From: Actinomadura macrotermitis
GTDB taxonomy: Bacteria > Actinomycetota > Actinomycetes > Streptosporangiales > Streptosporangiaceae
Direction of reading: 5' to 3'
Length of the DNA stretch: 64,000 nucleotides
Assembly (NCBI RefSeq): GCF_009604375.1
Contig: NZ_WEGH01000001.1
Coordinates: 248,001 to 312,000, forward strand
Positions within the stretch are counted from its first letter, which is position 1. Every line of letters begins with the position of its first letter. The notes beneath the pieces were generated by a model. That model was given only the letters and a program-made list of their open reading frames with translations, searched no databases and was not told the origin of the DNA. This document shows, one piece after another, positions 9,983 through 18,754 of the stretch. Both the position numbers and the translations under genes were made by a program.

Positions 9983-10785
9983 GATGCCCCCGTCCAGCGG
10001 TCGCGGAGCGCGGCCAGCACGACCACCGAGACCGCGAGCAGCACCAGGCTGAGCACGATCGCGGCCTGCGGGTCGGTCTCCAGGGCGAGGTAGACCGCGA
10101 GCGGCATGGTCTGGGTGCGGCCGGGGAAGTTGCCCGCGAAGGTGATCGTGGCGCCGAACTCGCCGAGCGCGCGGGCCCAGCACAGCACCGCGCCCGCCGC
10201 GACGCCGGGCGCGACCAGCGGCAGCGTCACCCGGCGGAAGATCGTCCAGCGGGACGCGCCGAGGGTCGCGGCGGCCTCCTCCAGCCGCAGGTCGGCGGCG
10301 CGCAGCGCGCCTTCCACGCTGATCACCAGGAACGGCATCGCGACGAACGTCTCGGCGAGCACCACCCCGGCGGTGGTGAAGGGCAGGCTGATCCCGAAGG
10401 CGGCCTCCAGCCACCGGCCGGCCAGGCCGCGGCGGCCGAGCGCGAGCAGCAGCGCCACGCCGCCGACGACGGGCGGCAGCACCAGCGGGACGGTGACCAG
10501 CGCGCGCACGAGCCGCATCCCCGGCAGCCGCACCCGCGCCAGCACCCAGGCGAGCGGCACCCCGAACAGCAGGCAGAGGACGGTGGCGAGGGTGGCGCTC
10601 ACCAGCGACAGGCGGAGCGCCTCCAGCACCTGCGGCTCGGCGAGGCGGGTGCCGAGGGTGGACCACGGCGCGCGGACCAGCAGCCCGGCCAGCGGCAGGA
10701 CCAGGAACACCAGCCCGGTCAGGGCGGGCAGCACCAGGATCCAGGGCGGCCTGCCGGGCGGCCGGTCCGCGTCGCGCGTGGTCAT
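9979..10785 (-). CDS. modB: Molybdate ABC transporter permease
   Basis: A 268-residue integral membrane protein with about six helices and the permease EAA loop (EEAAATLGASRWTIFRRVTLP), plus the ModB-typical ARALGEFGATITFAGNFPGRTQTMPLAVY stretch, from which the family is recognised. It forms the transmembrane channel for ModA-delivered oxyanion. ATG start overlaps the modA stop (ATGA), and its own stop overlaps the modC start. Confidence 0.93.
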   Translation of the reverse strand: MTTRDADRPPGRPPWILVLPALTGLVFLVLPLAGLLVRAPWSTLGTRLAEPQVLEALRLSLVSATLATVLCLLFGVPLAWVLARVRLPGMRLVRALVTVPLVLPPVVGGVALLLALGRRGLAGRWLEAAFGISLPFTTAGVVLAETFVAMPFLVISVEGALRAADLRLEEAAATLGASRWTIFRRVTLPLVAPGVAAGAVLCWARALGEFGATITFAGNFPGRTQTMPLAVYLALETDPQAAIVLSLVLLAVSVVVLAALRDRWTGAS

Positions 10786-11549
10786 GGGCTCTCGAAGCCC
10801 GCCCCGGTCAGCGCCGTCCTGCCCTGGCCGGACAGAACGAGCCCGACGAACTGGCGGGCGAGCGCGGGCTGCGGCGCCTTGGCGAGCGCGGCGATCGGGT
10901 AGTCGTTGACCGCCTTGGCCGACTCGGCGAACTCGATGCCCTTGACCTGCGCGGCCGCGGCCTTGGCGTCGGTGCGGTAGACGAGCCCGGCGTCGGCCTC
11001 GCCGAGCCGGACCTTGGTCAGCACGGCCTTGACGTCCTGCTCCTGCGAGGCGGGCTTCACCCTGACGCCCGCCGCCGCGAGCGCCTTCTCGGCGGCGGCG
11101 CCGCACGGCACCTGCTCGGCGCACAGCACGACCTTCAGCCCCGGCCTCGCCAGGTCGGCGAGCTTGGCGACCTTGCCCGGGTCCTGCGGCGGCACGGCGA
11201 TGACCAGCCGGTTCTTGGCGAACACCTGCGGCTGCCCGGACGCGGCGCCGCCGTCGGTGACGGTCTTCATCGTCGCCGGGCTGGCGGCCGCGAACACGTC
11301 GGCGGGCGCGCCCTGGGTGATCTGCTGGGCGAGGGCGGAGCTGCCGCCGAAGTTGAACCGGACCTTCACGCCGGGGTGCGTGCCCTCGAAGGACCGGCCG
11401 AGGGCGGTGAAGGACTCGGTGAGGGACGCGGCGGCGAAGACGGTCAGCGTCTTCGCGCCCCCGCCGCCGTCCCTCTTCCCGCCGGTGTCGCCGCAGCCGG
11501 CCGCGGCGAGGGTCAGCACCGCCGCGGCGGCCGCCATCATGCGCTTCAA
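10782..11549 (-). CDS. modA: Molybdate-binding lipoprotein
   Basis: The 255-residue precursor starts with a lipoprotein signal peptide ending in AAAGC, followed by a Gly/Lys-rich linker and a type II periplasmic-binding fold (LTVFAAASLTESFTALGRSFE...). This AAASLT segment binds the oxyanion in ModA. It captures molybdate outside the membrane for ModBC. The TTG start at 11549 is chosen because an AGGAG lies 7 nt upstream; the in-frame ATGs three and four codons later have no such site. Molybdate versus tungstate preference is not decided by sequence alone. Confidence 0.92.
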   Translation of the reverse strand: MKRMMAAAAAVLTLAAAGCGDTGGKRDGGGGAKTLTVFAAASLTESFTALGRSFEGTHPGVKVRFNFGGSSALAQQITQGAPADVFAAASPATMKTVTDGGAASGQPQVFAKNRLVIAVPPQDPGKVAKLADLARPGLKVVLCAEQVPCGAAAEKALAAAGVRVKPASQEQDVKAVLTKVRLGEADAGLVYRTDAKAAAAQVKGIEFAESAKAVNDYPIAALAKAPQPALARQFVGLVLSGQGRTALTGAGFESP

Positions 11550-11559
11550 GGGGGTTCTC

Positions 11560-11958
11560 CTAAGGGGAGTCGGGGCGCTCGACCACGACGGTGGTGGACT
11601 TCACGACGGCCTCGGCGACCACGCCGACCTCCAGGCCGAGCTCGTCGGCGGCCTCGCGGCTCATCAGCGACACGATCCGGAACGGCCCGGCCTGGATGTC
11701 GACCTGGGCCATCACGCCGTCGCGGACCACGGCGGTGACGATGCCGCGCATCCGGTTGCGGGCGGAGGAGAAGCGGCCCTCGGCCCCCTCGCCCGCGGCC
11801 TGGGCGCGCACGAACGCGGCGAGCTCGGCGCCGGGCACGATGCGGTGGCCGTGCTCGTCGCGCTCGGCCGCCAGCCGGCCGCCGTCGACCCAGCGGCGGA
11901 CGGTGTCGGCGCTGACCCCGAGCAGGGCGGCCGCCTCACTGATCCGGAATGACGTCAC
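11560..11958 (-). CDS. HTH-TOBE molybdate-responsive regulator (ModE-like)
   Basis: The 132-residue protein joins a MerR/excisionase-type helix-turn-helix (ISEAAALLGVSADTVRRWVDGGRL, residues 5-28) to one TOBE/Mop domain (about 68-132, NRMRGIVTAVVRDGVMAQVDIQ...). TOBE domains bind molybdate, so this is probably the sensor/repressor of the operon, an arrangement common in actinobacteria in place of classical ModE. It is the first gene, 10 bp before modA. The GTG start is set by a TAACCT box exactly 7 nt upstream and the absence of a ribosome site, i.e. a leaderless start. DNA target is inferred. Confidence 0.82.
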   Translation of the reverse strand: MTSFRISEAAALLGVSADTVRRWVDGGRLAAERDEHGHRIVPGAELAAFVRAQAAGEGAEGRFSSARNRMRGIVTAVVRDGVMAQVDIQAGPFRIVSLMSREAADELGLEVGVVAEAVVKSTTVVVERPDSP

Positions 11959-11965
11959 GAAGATC

Positions 11966-12018
11966 AGGTTAGCCCCTCGCACATGCCAGGCATAGCTGGA
12001 GATCTGCCCAGAATATGC
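11966..12018 (-). promoter_or_regulatory. Promoter and inverted repeat of the mod operon
   Basis: A -10-like TAACCT (11966-11971) stands 7 nt before the regulator's GTG. Upstream lies an interrupted inverted repeat GCATA-N19-TATGC (11990-12018) with an inner CTGG/CCAG pair, a possible operator for the HTH-TOBE protein. No clear -35 TTGACA is seen. Confidence 0.4.
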
Positions 12019-12132
12019 GGCCGTTCCACCGTGACATCCCTGGCGGATGCTCCAGCCGACCCGATACCGAACCTCATTCCAATTCACGCGCCGGAATGCC
12101 ACCATCGTCGGACGCCGCCCCAAGGAGGACCG

Positions 12133-13200
12133 TTGCCGCAAGCACAGTCGTCGCAAGCACAGCCGCCGCAAGCACAGCCGCCGCAGGCACAGCCGACGCC
12201 CCTGGTCATCGACCGGCGCGGGACCGCCAGCCTGCGCTCCCGTGCCGTGGCCGCCGGAGTCCGCCGCATCCTGCAGCCGCGCCTGGCCAAGGTCGCCGCC
12301 CTGCCGGTCGACGACAGGGCGTTCGCCCGCGCCGCCGCCCTCGACCGGCTCGCCGCGCGGGCCCGGCCGCCGCGCGGGACGCACTGCCGCTCCGTCCCCT
12401 TCCCCGGGTTCGGCGCCGAATGGGTGCACGGCCCCGGCGTCGGGCGCTCCCGCGAGCGCGTCATCCTCTACCTGCACGGCGGCGGCTGGGTCTGCTGCGG
12501 CCTGAACACCCACCGCCGGATGGTGGCGTGGTTCAGCGCCGCCGCCGGGGTGCCGGCGCTGTCGGTGGACTACCGGATGGTCCCGGCCGTCCCCTTCGAG
12601 AAGGAGGTGGACGACTGCGTCACCGCCTACCGCTGGCTGCTGGAGGAGTGCGGGACGCCGCCGGAGAACATCGTCGTCATGGGCGACTCGGCGGGCGGCT
12701 ACCTCACCTTCGCCACCGCGCTGCGCGCCCGCGAGGAGGGGCTGCCGCAGCCCGCCGCGCTGGCGGCCCTGTCCCCCATGCTGGACATGGACCTGACCGG
12801 CAAGCTCGCGCACGCCAACATGGAGCTGGACCCCTCGGCCCCCGGCGCGCTGCTGGAGCGGCTGATGGAGGCGCTCGTCGGGCACCTGGACGCGGCCGAC
12901 CCGAAGGTCTCGCCGGTCCGCGCGGACCTGACCGGGCTGCCGCCGACGCTGCTCACCGCCGGTTCGACCGAGCTGCTCTACTGCGACTCCGAGGAGATGG
13001 CGCGGCGGCTCGCCGCCGCCGGCGTCCCGGTCACCCTGCAGGTCTGGGACCGCCAGGTGCACGTGTTCCAGATGTTCGGGACGTTCCTGCCCGAGTCCCG
13101 GCGGTCCATCGCCGAGCTCGGCCGGTTCGTGCGCGAGGCGTTCACCCGGGCGGACGACGACGGCGCTCCCCCGGCGCTTGGACCCGATTCCGCCGGGTAA
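12133..13200 (+). CDS. Alpha/beta hydrolase of the hormone-sensitive-lipase (HSL) family
   Basis: The 355-residue product has the HSL oxyanion motif LHGGGW and the nucleophile elbow GDSAGG, with a likely acid/His pair near the C-terminus (TAGSTELLYCDSEE... and DRQVHVFQMF). It should hydrolyse short-chain esters in the cytosol. The TTG at 12133 is chosen because AAGGAGG precedes it by 4-5 nt, and no better start exists upstream. The first 22 residues are low-complexity: four near-identical 15-bp units encode PQAQS, SQAQP, PQAQP, PQAQP. A single gene transcribed divergently from the mod operon. Confidence 0.85.
   Translation: MPQAQSSQAQPPQAQPPQAQPTPLVIDRRGTASLRSRAVAAGVRRILQPRLAKVAALPVDDRAFARAAALDRLAARARPPRGTHCRSVPFPGFGAEWVHGPGVGRSRERVILYLHGGGWVCCGLNTHRRMVAWFSAAAGVPALSVDYRMVPAVPFEKEVDDCVTAYRWLLEECGTPPENIVVMGDSAGGYLTFATALRAREEGLPQPAALAALSPMLDMDLTGKLAHANMELDPSAPGALLERLMEALVGHLDAADPKVSPVRADLTGLPPTLLTAGSTELLYCDSEEMARRLAAAGVPVTLQVWDRQVHVFQMFGTFLPESRRSIAELGRFVREAFTRADDDGAPPALGPDSAG
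12136..12195 (+). repeat. Four 15-bp tandem repeats in the esterase N-terminus
   Basis: Units ccgcaagcacagtcg, tcgcaagcacagccg, ccgcaagcacagccg and ccgcaggcacagccg are in frame and give a Gln/Ala/Pro stretch. Copy number may vary between strains by slippage (inference). Confidence 0.85.
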
Positions 13201-13243
13201 AGGGGTCACAAAACTTCACTCCTTCGCCCTCGAGGAAAGTGAC

Positions 13244-13942
13244 ATGACAGGGATCAAGCGCGTACCGCGCACCCGCGGCGTCCTCAGCGGGACGCTCCTG
13301 GTGCTGCTCGGAGCCTGGGGCGGCCTGCTGCCGTTCGTCGGCCCGTACCTGGACTTCGGGTTCCAGCCCGACCGCACGTGGGTCTACAACACCGACCGGC
13401 TCCAGCTGTGCGTCGCGCCGGGGGCAGCGGCGGCGCTCGGCGGGCTGATCGTGCTGTTCAGCGCCAACCGCATGTTCGCGATGCTGGGCGGCTGGCTGGC
13501 CGCGCTCGGCGGCGCCTGGTTCGCCGTCGGCCCGCAGGTGGCCGCGCTGTGGGACGCCTCCGGCGTCGGCGCGCCGCTCGGCACCGAGCAGGGCCGGCAG
13601 GTCGCCGAGCAGCTGGCCGGGTTCACCGCGCTCGGCGTGCTGATCGTGTTCTTCGCCGCGCTCGCGCTCGGCCGGTTCGCGGTCGTCGGCGTCAAGGAGG
13701 TGCGCCGCGACCGGGAGCTCGCCGAGGCCGAGGAGCCGCACGTGGAGGAGCGGCCCGACCTGTTCGCGCCGCGGACGGCCGACACCCGGCCCGACATCGA
13801 CCGGACGGCCCACGGCCGGCCGGAGGGCCGCACCCAGCCGCTCGCCCGCCTGCAGGGACGTTACGGCCGCCAGGGCCAGGTCCCGCCGCAGGGCGGCCCG
13901 CAGGACCGGCACGTCGCCGGCGAGCACGGCGAGCGAGGGTGA
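13244..13942 (+). CDS. Conserved actinobacterial membrane protein of unknown function
   Basis: A 232-residue protein with about four membrane helices (roughly residues 12-32, 52-72, 75-97 and 128-152) and a long hydrophilic, Arg/Gly/Gln-rich C-terminal tail (about 160-232) that should lie in the cytoplasm. The ATG at 13244 follows GAGGAAAG at a good distance; a longer frame upstream overlaps the esterase and is less likely. I do not recognise a family. It converges with a small membrane protein gene 3 bp away. Confidence 0.7.
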   Translation: MTGIKRVPRTRGVLSGTLLVLLGAWGGLLPFVGPYLDFGFQPDRTWVYNTDRLQLCVAPGAAAALGGLIVLFSANRMFAMLGGWLAALGGAWFAVGPQVAALWDASGVGAPLGTEQGRQVAEQLAGFTALGVLIVFFAALALGRFAVVGVKEVRRDRELAEAEEPHVEERPDLFAPRTADTRPDIDRTAHGRPEGRTQPLARLQGRYGRQGQVPPQGGPQDRHVAGEHGERG

Positions 13943-13945
13943 GCG

Positions 13946-14146
13946 TCAGCGGTTGCGGGACCTCATGTTGCGCACGCTCTTGGTGGTCTCGTAACTGCTC
14001 TTGTCGTCGTCGTGCACGTCGTCGCGGTCGGTGAACATCGCCGCGAACGCGACCAGCAGGCCGACGCCGCCGATCCACGGCTCCCGCCAGACGAAGCTGA
14101 GGGTCAGGCAGACCCCCGCGACCGCAAGAAGGAACAAGAGCTTCAC
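13946..14146 (-). CDS. Small membrane protein of unknown function
   Basis: A 66-residue protein: two hydrophobic segments (VKLLFLLAVAGVCLTLSFVW and IGGVGLLVAFAAMF) followed by an acidic then basic tail (TDRDDVHDDDKSSYETTKSVR). GTG start with GGGG 8 nt upstream. It lies downstream of der but is separated from it by two hairpins, so it probably has its own promoter. Function unknown. Confidence 0.65.
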   Translation of the reverse strand: MKLLFLLAVAGVCLTLSFVWREPWIGGVGLLVAFAAMFTDRDDVHDDDKSSYETTKSVRNMRSRNR

Positions 14147-14233
14147 GTCGCACCCCTCGACCACGCGCCCCGATGCCGGCGGACCGGTCACCCCTGCACT
14201 GGACCCTGCGCCCGTTGCCGGGGCAACGAGTAA

Positions 14234-14256
14234 GGGAGAGCTTACAGATCTCTCCC
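14234..14256. terminator. Hairpin between der and the small membrane protein gene
   Basis: Arms GGGAGAG (14234-14240) and CTCTCCC (14250-14256) with a 9-nt loop. It could be a second terminator or a leader structure of the downstream gene. Confidence 0.45.
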
Positions 14257-14276
14257 GTTCGCATCCTGACACGCCG

Positions 14277-14309
14277 CGGCCCGCCACGGGAAGACTCCCG
14301 GGCGGGCCG
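14277..14309 (-). terminator. Terminator of the der operon
   Basis: CGGCCCGCC (14277-14285) pairs with GGCGGGCCG (14301-14309), and the interior CGGG/CCCG extends the stem. It is 17 bp past the der stop. Confidence 0.7.
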
Positions 14310-14325
14310 TGCGCATGCGCGGGCG

Positions 14326-15714
14326 CTACTTCTTCTTGCCCCGCTTCTCGCGGATCTTCATGGTGATGTCGAGCGGAGTGCCCTCGAAGCCGAACTCCTC
14401 GCGCAGCCGCCGCTCGATGAACCGGCGGTAGCCCTCCTCCAGGAACCCCGAGGTGAACAGCACGAACCGGGGCGGGCGCACGCCCGCCTGGGTGGCGAAC
14501 AGGATCTTGGGCTGCTTGCCGCCGCGGATCGGGTGCGGGTGGGAGTTGACCAGGTCGGCGAAGAACTGGTTCAGCTTGGACGTCGGCACCCGGGTGCCCC
14601 AGCCCTCCAGCGCCGTCTCCAGGCCCGGCACGAGCTTCTCCATGTGCCGGCCGGTCTTGGCGGAGATGTTCACCCGGGGCGCCCAGCGCGCGTTGTGCAG
14701 CTGCCGGTCGATCTCGCGCTCCAGGTAGTGGCGACGCTCCTCGTCCAGCAGGTCCCACTTGTTGTAGGCGATGACCAGGGCGCGGCCGGACTCGATCACC
14801 ATGGAGATGATCCGCAGGTCCTGCTCGGCCATCGGCTCGTCGGCGTCGACCAGCACCACCGCGACCTCGGCGCGCTCCAGCGCCGACTGGGTGCGCAGCG
14901 TGGCGTAGAAGTCGGCGCCCTGGTTCTCGCGGTGCCGGCGGCGGATGCCGGCGGTGTCGATGAACCGCCACACCTTCCCGCCGAGCTCGATCTCCTCGTC
15001 GATCGGGTCGCGGGTGGTGCCCGCGACCGAGTCGACGACGGCGCGGTTCTCCCCCGCCAGCTTGTTCAGCAGGCTGGACTTGCCGACGTTCGGGCGGCCG
15101 AGCAGCGCGACCCGGCGCGGGCCGCCGGCCTCCTCGAACGTCTCGGCCGGGGCCTCCTCGGGCAGCGCCGCCAGCACCGCGTCCAGCAGGTCGCCGCTGC
15201 TGCGGCCGTGCAGCGCGCTCACCGGGTACGGCTCGCCGATGCCGAGCGACCACAGGGCCGCGGCGTCGGACTCGGCGGCCACGTCGTCGACCTTGTTGGC
15301 GACCAGCACCACCGGCTTGCCCGAGCGGCGCAGGATCTCCACCACGGCCTCGTCGACGTCGGTCGCGCCCACGGTGGCGTCCACCACGAACATGACCACG
15401 TCGGCCAGGTCCACCGCCAGGCGGGCCTGCTCGGCGATCGCGGCGGCCAGGCCGGTCTCGTCGGGCAGCCAGCCGCCGGTGTCCACGACGGTGAAGCGGC
15501 GCCCGGCCCAGGTCGCGTCGTAGGCGACGCGGTCGCGGGTCACCCCCGGCACGTCCTCCACGACCGCCTCACGGCGGCCGATGATCCGGTTGACCAGGGT
15601 CGACTTGCCGACGTTCGGCCGGCCCACCACCGCCACCACCGGCGCGGGCGCCGCGTCGACGGCCGCCGCCTCGGCATCGGTCAGGGTGGATGTATCGAAG
15701 TCGTATTCGCTCAC
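14326..15714 (-). CDS. der: Ribosome-assembly GTPase Der (EngA)
   Basis: The 462-residue protein carries two tandem GTPase domains, each with a P-loop GRPNVGKS (one near residue 31, the other near 205), DTGG / DTAG switch-2 motifs and NKxD motifs (VANKVDD, AYNKWDL), then a KH-like C-terminal domain ending in a Lys/Arg-rich tail. This double-G architecture is unique to Der, which helps 50S subunit maturation. The GTG start overlaps the cmk stop by 4 bp (GTGA). Confidence 0.97.
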   Translation of the reverse strand: MSEYDFDTSTLTDAEAAAVDAAPAPVVAVVGRPNVGKSTLVNRIIGRREAVVEDVPGVTRDRVAYDATWAGRRFTVVDTGGWLPDETGLAAAIAEQARLAVDLADVVMFVVDATVGATDVDEAVVEILRRSGKPVVLVANKVDDVAAESDAAALWSLGIGEPYPVSALHGRSSGDLLDAVLAALPEEAPAETFEEAGGPRRVALLGRPNVGKSSLLNKLAGENRAVVDSVAGTTRDPIDEEIELGGKVWRFIDTAGIRRRHRENQGADFYATLRTQSALERAEVAVVLVDADEPMAEQDLRIISMVIESGRALVIAYNKWDLLDEERRHYLEREIDRQLHNARWAPRVNISAKTGRHMEKLVPGLETALEGWGTRVPTSKLNQFFADLVNSHPHPIRGGKQPKILFATQAGVRPPRFVLFTSGFLEEGYRRFIERRLREEFGFEGTPLDITMKIREKRGKKK

Positions 15715-16373
15715 GTCTGCTCTTTCGCGAGGCGGACGACCGCCTCGATGACCTCGCCGAGGCTGAGCTCGGTCGAGTCGATCTCATGTGCGTCCGCCGC
15801 CTTGGTCAGCGGTGACGCCTTACGGGTGGAGTCGAGCCGGTCCCGGCGGGCCTGCTCGGCCTGGGTGACGCTCACCGAGGCGGCGGGGTCGGCGGCCAGG
15901 TCCTTGGCGCGGCGCGCGGCACGCGCCTCCTCGCTCGCGGTGAGGTAGACCTTCACCGCGGCGTCCGGGACCACGACGGTGCCGATGTCGCGGCCCTCCA
16001 CCACGATGCCCCCCGCCCCGATGATCTCACGCTGCCGGGCGACCAGCCGCGCCCGGACCGCCGGCACCGCCGAGACGGCGCTGACGGCGTTGGTGACCTG
16101 CCGGGTGCGGATCGGCGCCGACACGTCGGTGCCGTCCACCACGATCGTGGGGCTGTCGGGGTCGGTGCCCGACTCCAGCACCGGCTCGGCCGCCCGCGCC
16201 GCGACGGCCTCGGCGTCCTCCACCGGGACGCCGTGCTCCAGCATCCACCAGGTCATGGCGCGGTACATGGCGCCGGTGTCGAGGTAGCGCAGCCCGAGCG
16301 CCCGGGCGACGCCCTTGGACGCGCTGGACTTACCCGACCCGGAGGGGCCGTCCATGGCGATGACGAGCGGCAC
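15711..16373 (-). CDS. cmk: Cytidylate kinase
   Basis: The 220-residue protein has the CMP-kinase P-loop [10 protein letters not shown], the [13 protein letters not shown] substrate segment and the [10 protein letters not shown] motif. It phosphorylates CMP/dCMP with ATP in pyrimidine salvage and nucleotide supply. The GTG at 16373 is selected by a GGGAG at the right distance; an extension further upstream would add about 35 unconserved residues. It is coupled to der. Confidence 0.95.
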   Translation of the reverse strand: MPLVIAMDGPSGSGKSSASKGVARALGLRYLDTGAMYRAMTWWMLEHGVPVEDAEAVAARAAEPVLESGTDPDSPTIVVDGTDVSAPIRTRQVTNAVSAVSAVPAVRARLVARQREIIGAGGIVVEGRDIGTVVVPDAAVKVYLTASEEARAARRAKDLAADPAASVSVTQAEQARRDRLDSTRKASPLTKAADAHEIDSTELSLGEVIEAVVRLAKEQT

Positions 16374-16499
16374 GATCGCTCCCTTTCCCAGTTGCTTTCG
16401 GCGGGCATGACAGGGCGGGCGCCCCCGCGAACGTGCCCCAACGCTCCAGGTTACCGGGCGCCCGGAGCCCCCGATCACGGTTTCGCCGGGGCGGACCGG

Positions 16500-17591
16500 T
16501 CAGCCCGGCACCGACCAGCCGCGGGCGCGCAGCTCGGCGGCCAGGGTCTCGGCGGCCTCGGGCGCGACCGCCAGCTCCAGCGCGCCGACCGGGCGGCCGG
16601 GCGAGTGCTCGATGGTGACGTCCTCGATGTTGACGCCCGCGATGCCGGCCGCCTGGAAGATCATCGCCAGCTCGCCGGGGCGGTCGGGGATGACCACGGT
16701 CACCGTGGCGTAGGCCTTCTGCGCCGCGCCGTGCTTGCCCGGGATGCGGGCCCGCCCGGCGTTGCCGCGCAGCAGCAGGTCGGCGACGTGCGCGGCGGCG
16801 CCCTCGCTGCCGTCGCGCAGCAGCGAGGCGGCGACGGCCAGGTCGGTGGCGACGGCCTCCAGCACGTCGGCGACCGGCGCGGCGTTGGCCGACAGGATGC
16901 CGATCCACAGCCGCGGGTCGCTGGCGGCGATCCGGGTGACGTCGCGCACGCCCTGCCCGGCCAGGCCGAGCGCGGTGTCGTCGGCGCCGGTCAGCCGGGC
17001 CGCGACCGCGGCCGACACCACGTGCGGGGCGTGCGAGACCAGCGCGACGGCGCGGTCGTGCTCGGCGGCGTCCACGGTCACCGGCTGCGCGCCGCACGTC
17101 TCGGCGAGCGCGGTGACGGCGGCGACCGCGTCCGGCGCGGCCCCCGGGGCCGGGCAGAGCGCCCAGGGGCGGCCGAGGAACAGGTCGCCGCGGGCGGCGG
17201 CCGGGCCGGAGCGCTCCCGGCCGGCCAGCGGGTGGCCCGCCACGTAGGACGACAGGTCGCAGCCGAGCTCGGCGGCCTGCGCCAGCGGCAGCGCCTTGAC
17301 ACTGGCGACGTCGGTGTAGGCGGTGGCCAGGCCGCGCTTCTGCGCGTCCAGCAGGGTGACCGCGACGGCGGCGGGCGGCACCGCCAGCACCGCCAGGTCG
17401 GCGGGGCCGGCCGCGGCGCCGTCCGGCAGCGCGGTGCCCGCGCCGAGCTCGACCGCCATGGCCAGCGCGGCCTGGTCGCGGTCGGTCAGCAGCACCTCGA
17501 CGCCGTGCCCGCGCAGCGCCAGCGCGATCGAGGTCCCGATCAGCCCGGTGCCGACGACGACCACACGCTCCAGAACGCCCTTTTCAGCCAC
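16500..17591 (-). CDS. tyrA: Prephenate dehydrogenase
   Basis: The 363-residue protein begins with a Rossmann NAD(P) site (VVVVGTGLIGTSIALALRGHG), continues with the TyrA catalytic region (GHPLAGRERSG with the catalytic His, and VSHAPHVVSAA) and ends in an ACT domain (about 290-363, VVIPDRPGELAMIFQAAGIAGVNIED), the usual feedback-sensing module for tyrosine. It oxidatively decarboxylates prephenate to 4-hydroxyphenylpyruvate. Next to aroH, which makes prephenate. TACCCT lies 6 nt before the GTG and there is no ribosome site, suggesting a leaderless mRNA. Confidence 0.93.
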   Translation of the reverse strand: MAEKGVLERVVVVGTGLIGTSIALALRGHGVEVLLTDRDQAALAMAVELGAGTALPDGAAAGPADLAVLAVPPAAVAVTLLDAQKRGLATAYTDVASVKALPLAQAAELGCDLSSYVAGHPLAGRERSGPAAARGDLFLGRPWALCPAPGAAPDAVAAVTALAETCGAQPVTVDAAEHDRAVALVSHAPHVVSAAVAARLTGADDTALGLAGQGVRDVTRIAASDPRLWIGILSANAAPVADVLEAVATDLAVAASLLRDGSEGAAAHVADLLLRGNAGRARIPGKHGAAQKAYATVTVVIPDRPGELAMIFQAAGIAGVNIEDVTIEHSPGRPVGALELAVAPEAAETLAAELRARGWSVPG

Positions 17592-17646
17592 CCGACAAGG
17601 GTAGCGGCCCGGCGGGCCGCCACCCGCCGGGAGGCGCGGGCCGCGG

Positions 17647-18009
17647 CTACTGGGCGATGTCCAGCCGCAGCGCGGTCGCGCCGCGCAGGTAGACGTGCTG
17701 GACCTGCGCGCGCGGCCGGTCGGTCTCGATGTGCGCCATCAGCCGGATCACCCGGGGCAGCGCGTGCGGCACCCCGATCTCCGATGCGCAGAGCAGCGGG
17801 ACCTCGTGGAAGCCGAGCTTGCGGGCGGCCAGGGCGGGGAACTCCGCGGTGAGGTCGGGCGTCGCGGTGAAGACCACGCTGATCACATCGTCGGTGGTCA
17901 GCGCGTTGCGCGCCATCACCTCGGCGACCAGCTCGGTCGTCGCCTCCAGGATCTGGTCCCGGTCGTCGGCCTCGACCTGCGTCGCCCCTCGAACCGCCCG
18001 TACCGCCAC
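17647..18009 (-). CDS. aroH: Chorismate mutase, AroH class
   Basis: A 120-residue protein matching the trimeric AroH-type (Bacillus) chorismate mutase: MAVRAVRGATQVEADD at the N-terminus, the catalytic ARK segment (PALAARKLGFHEVPLLCASEIGV) and HVYLRGATALRLD at the C-terminus with the conserved YLRGA. It converts chorismate to prephenate in the cytosol. GGAGGGGG lies 8 nt before the GTG. Only 13 bp after rluB, so co-transcribed with it. Confidence 0.93.
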   Translation of the reverse strand: MAVRAVRGATQVEADDRDQILEATTELVAEVMARNALTTDDVISVVFTATPDLTAEFPALAARKLGFHEVPLLCASEIGVPHALPRVIRLMAHIETDRPRAQVQHVYLRGATALRLDIAQ

Positions 18010-18022
18010 AGTCGTCCCCCTC

Positions 18023-18754
18023 CTACAGGCCCACGGCCTTGTACAGCTCGCCGACCTCTTTCACGGTCAGCGCGCGGATGCCGCCGGGGTTCAGCTGCCC
18101 CAGCTTGACCGGCCCGAACTCTACGCGGGCCAGCTGCTGGACGGGGAACCCGACCTCCTTCAGCAGCCGCCGCACGATGTGCTTGCGGCCCTCGTGCAGG
18201 GTGATCTCCACCAGCACGCGCCGGCCCGCCTGGTCGAAGATGCGGAACTTGTCGGCGCGGGCGGGGCCGTCCTCCAGCATCACCCCGTCGCGCAGCCGCC
18301 TGCCGAGGTCGCGCGGGATCGGGCCGTGCACCTCGGCGAGGTAGACCTTGTCCACGCCGTAGCTCGGGTGGGTCAGCCGGTGCGCCAGCTCGCCGTCGTT
18401 GGTGAGCAGGATCAGGCCCTCGGTGTCGGTGTCCAGCCGGCCGACGTGGAACAGCCGCTCGGGCACCTCCACGTAGTCGGCCAGGGACTTGCGGCCCCGC
18501 TCGTCGGACATGGTGGAGACCACGCCGCGCGGCTTGTTGATCATGTAGTAGCGCATCTCGGCGCGGGTCTCCACCCGGCGGCCGTCCACGTGGATCACCG
18601 CGGTCTGCGGGTCCACCCGCTCACCGAAGCGGAAGATCTTGTTGCCGTTGACCGTGACCCGGCCCTCGCCGATCAGTTCCTCGCAGTGGCGGCGGCTGCC
18701 GATCCCGGCGTCCGCCAGGACCTTCTGGAGCCGTACGCCTTCTTTTTCGTTCAC
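18023..18754 (-). CDS. rluB: 23S rRNA pseudouridine synthase (RluB family)
   Basis: The 243-residue protein has an N-terminal S4 RNA-binding domain (RLQKVLADAGIGSRRHCEELIGEGRVTVNG) and the RsuA/RluB catalytic motif VGRLDTDTEGLILLTNDG with the invariant Asp. The family isomerises a uridine in 23S rRNA (RluB: U2605 in E. coli numbering). The gene position immediately after scpB is typical for Gram-positive and actinobacterial genomes. The GTG overlaps the scpB stop by 4 bp. The rRNA site modified here is inferred. Confidence 0.9.
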   Translation of the reverse strand: MNEKEGVRLQKVLADAGIGSRRHCEELIGEGRVTVNGNKIFRFGERVDPQTAVIHVDGRRVETRAEMRYYMINKPRGVVSTMSDERGRKSLADYVEVPERLFHVGRLDTDTEGLILLTNDGELAHRLTHPSYGVDKVYLAEVHGPIPRDLGRRLRDGVMLEDGPARADKFRIFDQAGRRVLVEITLHEGRKHIVRRLLKEVGFPVQQLARVEFGPVKLGQLNPGGIRALTVKEVGELYKAVGL

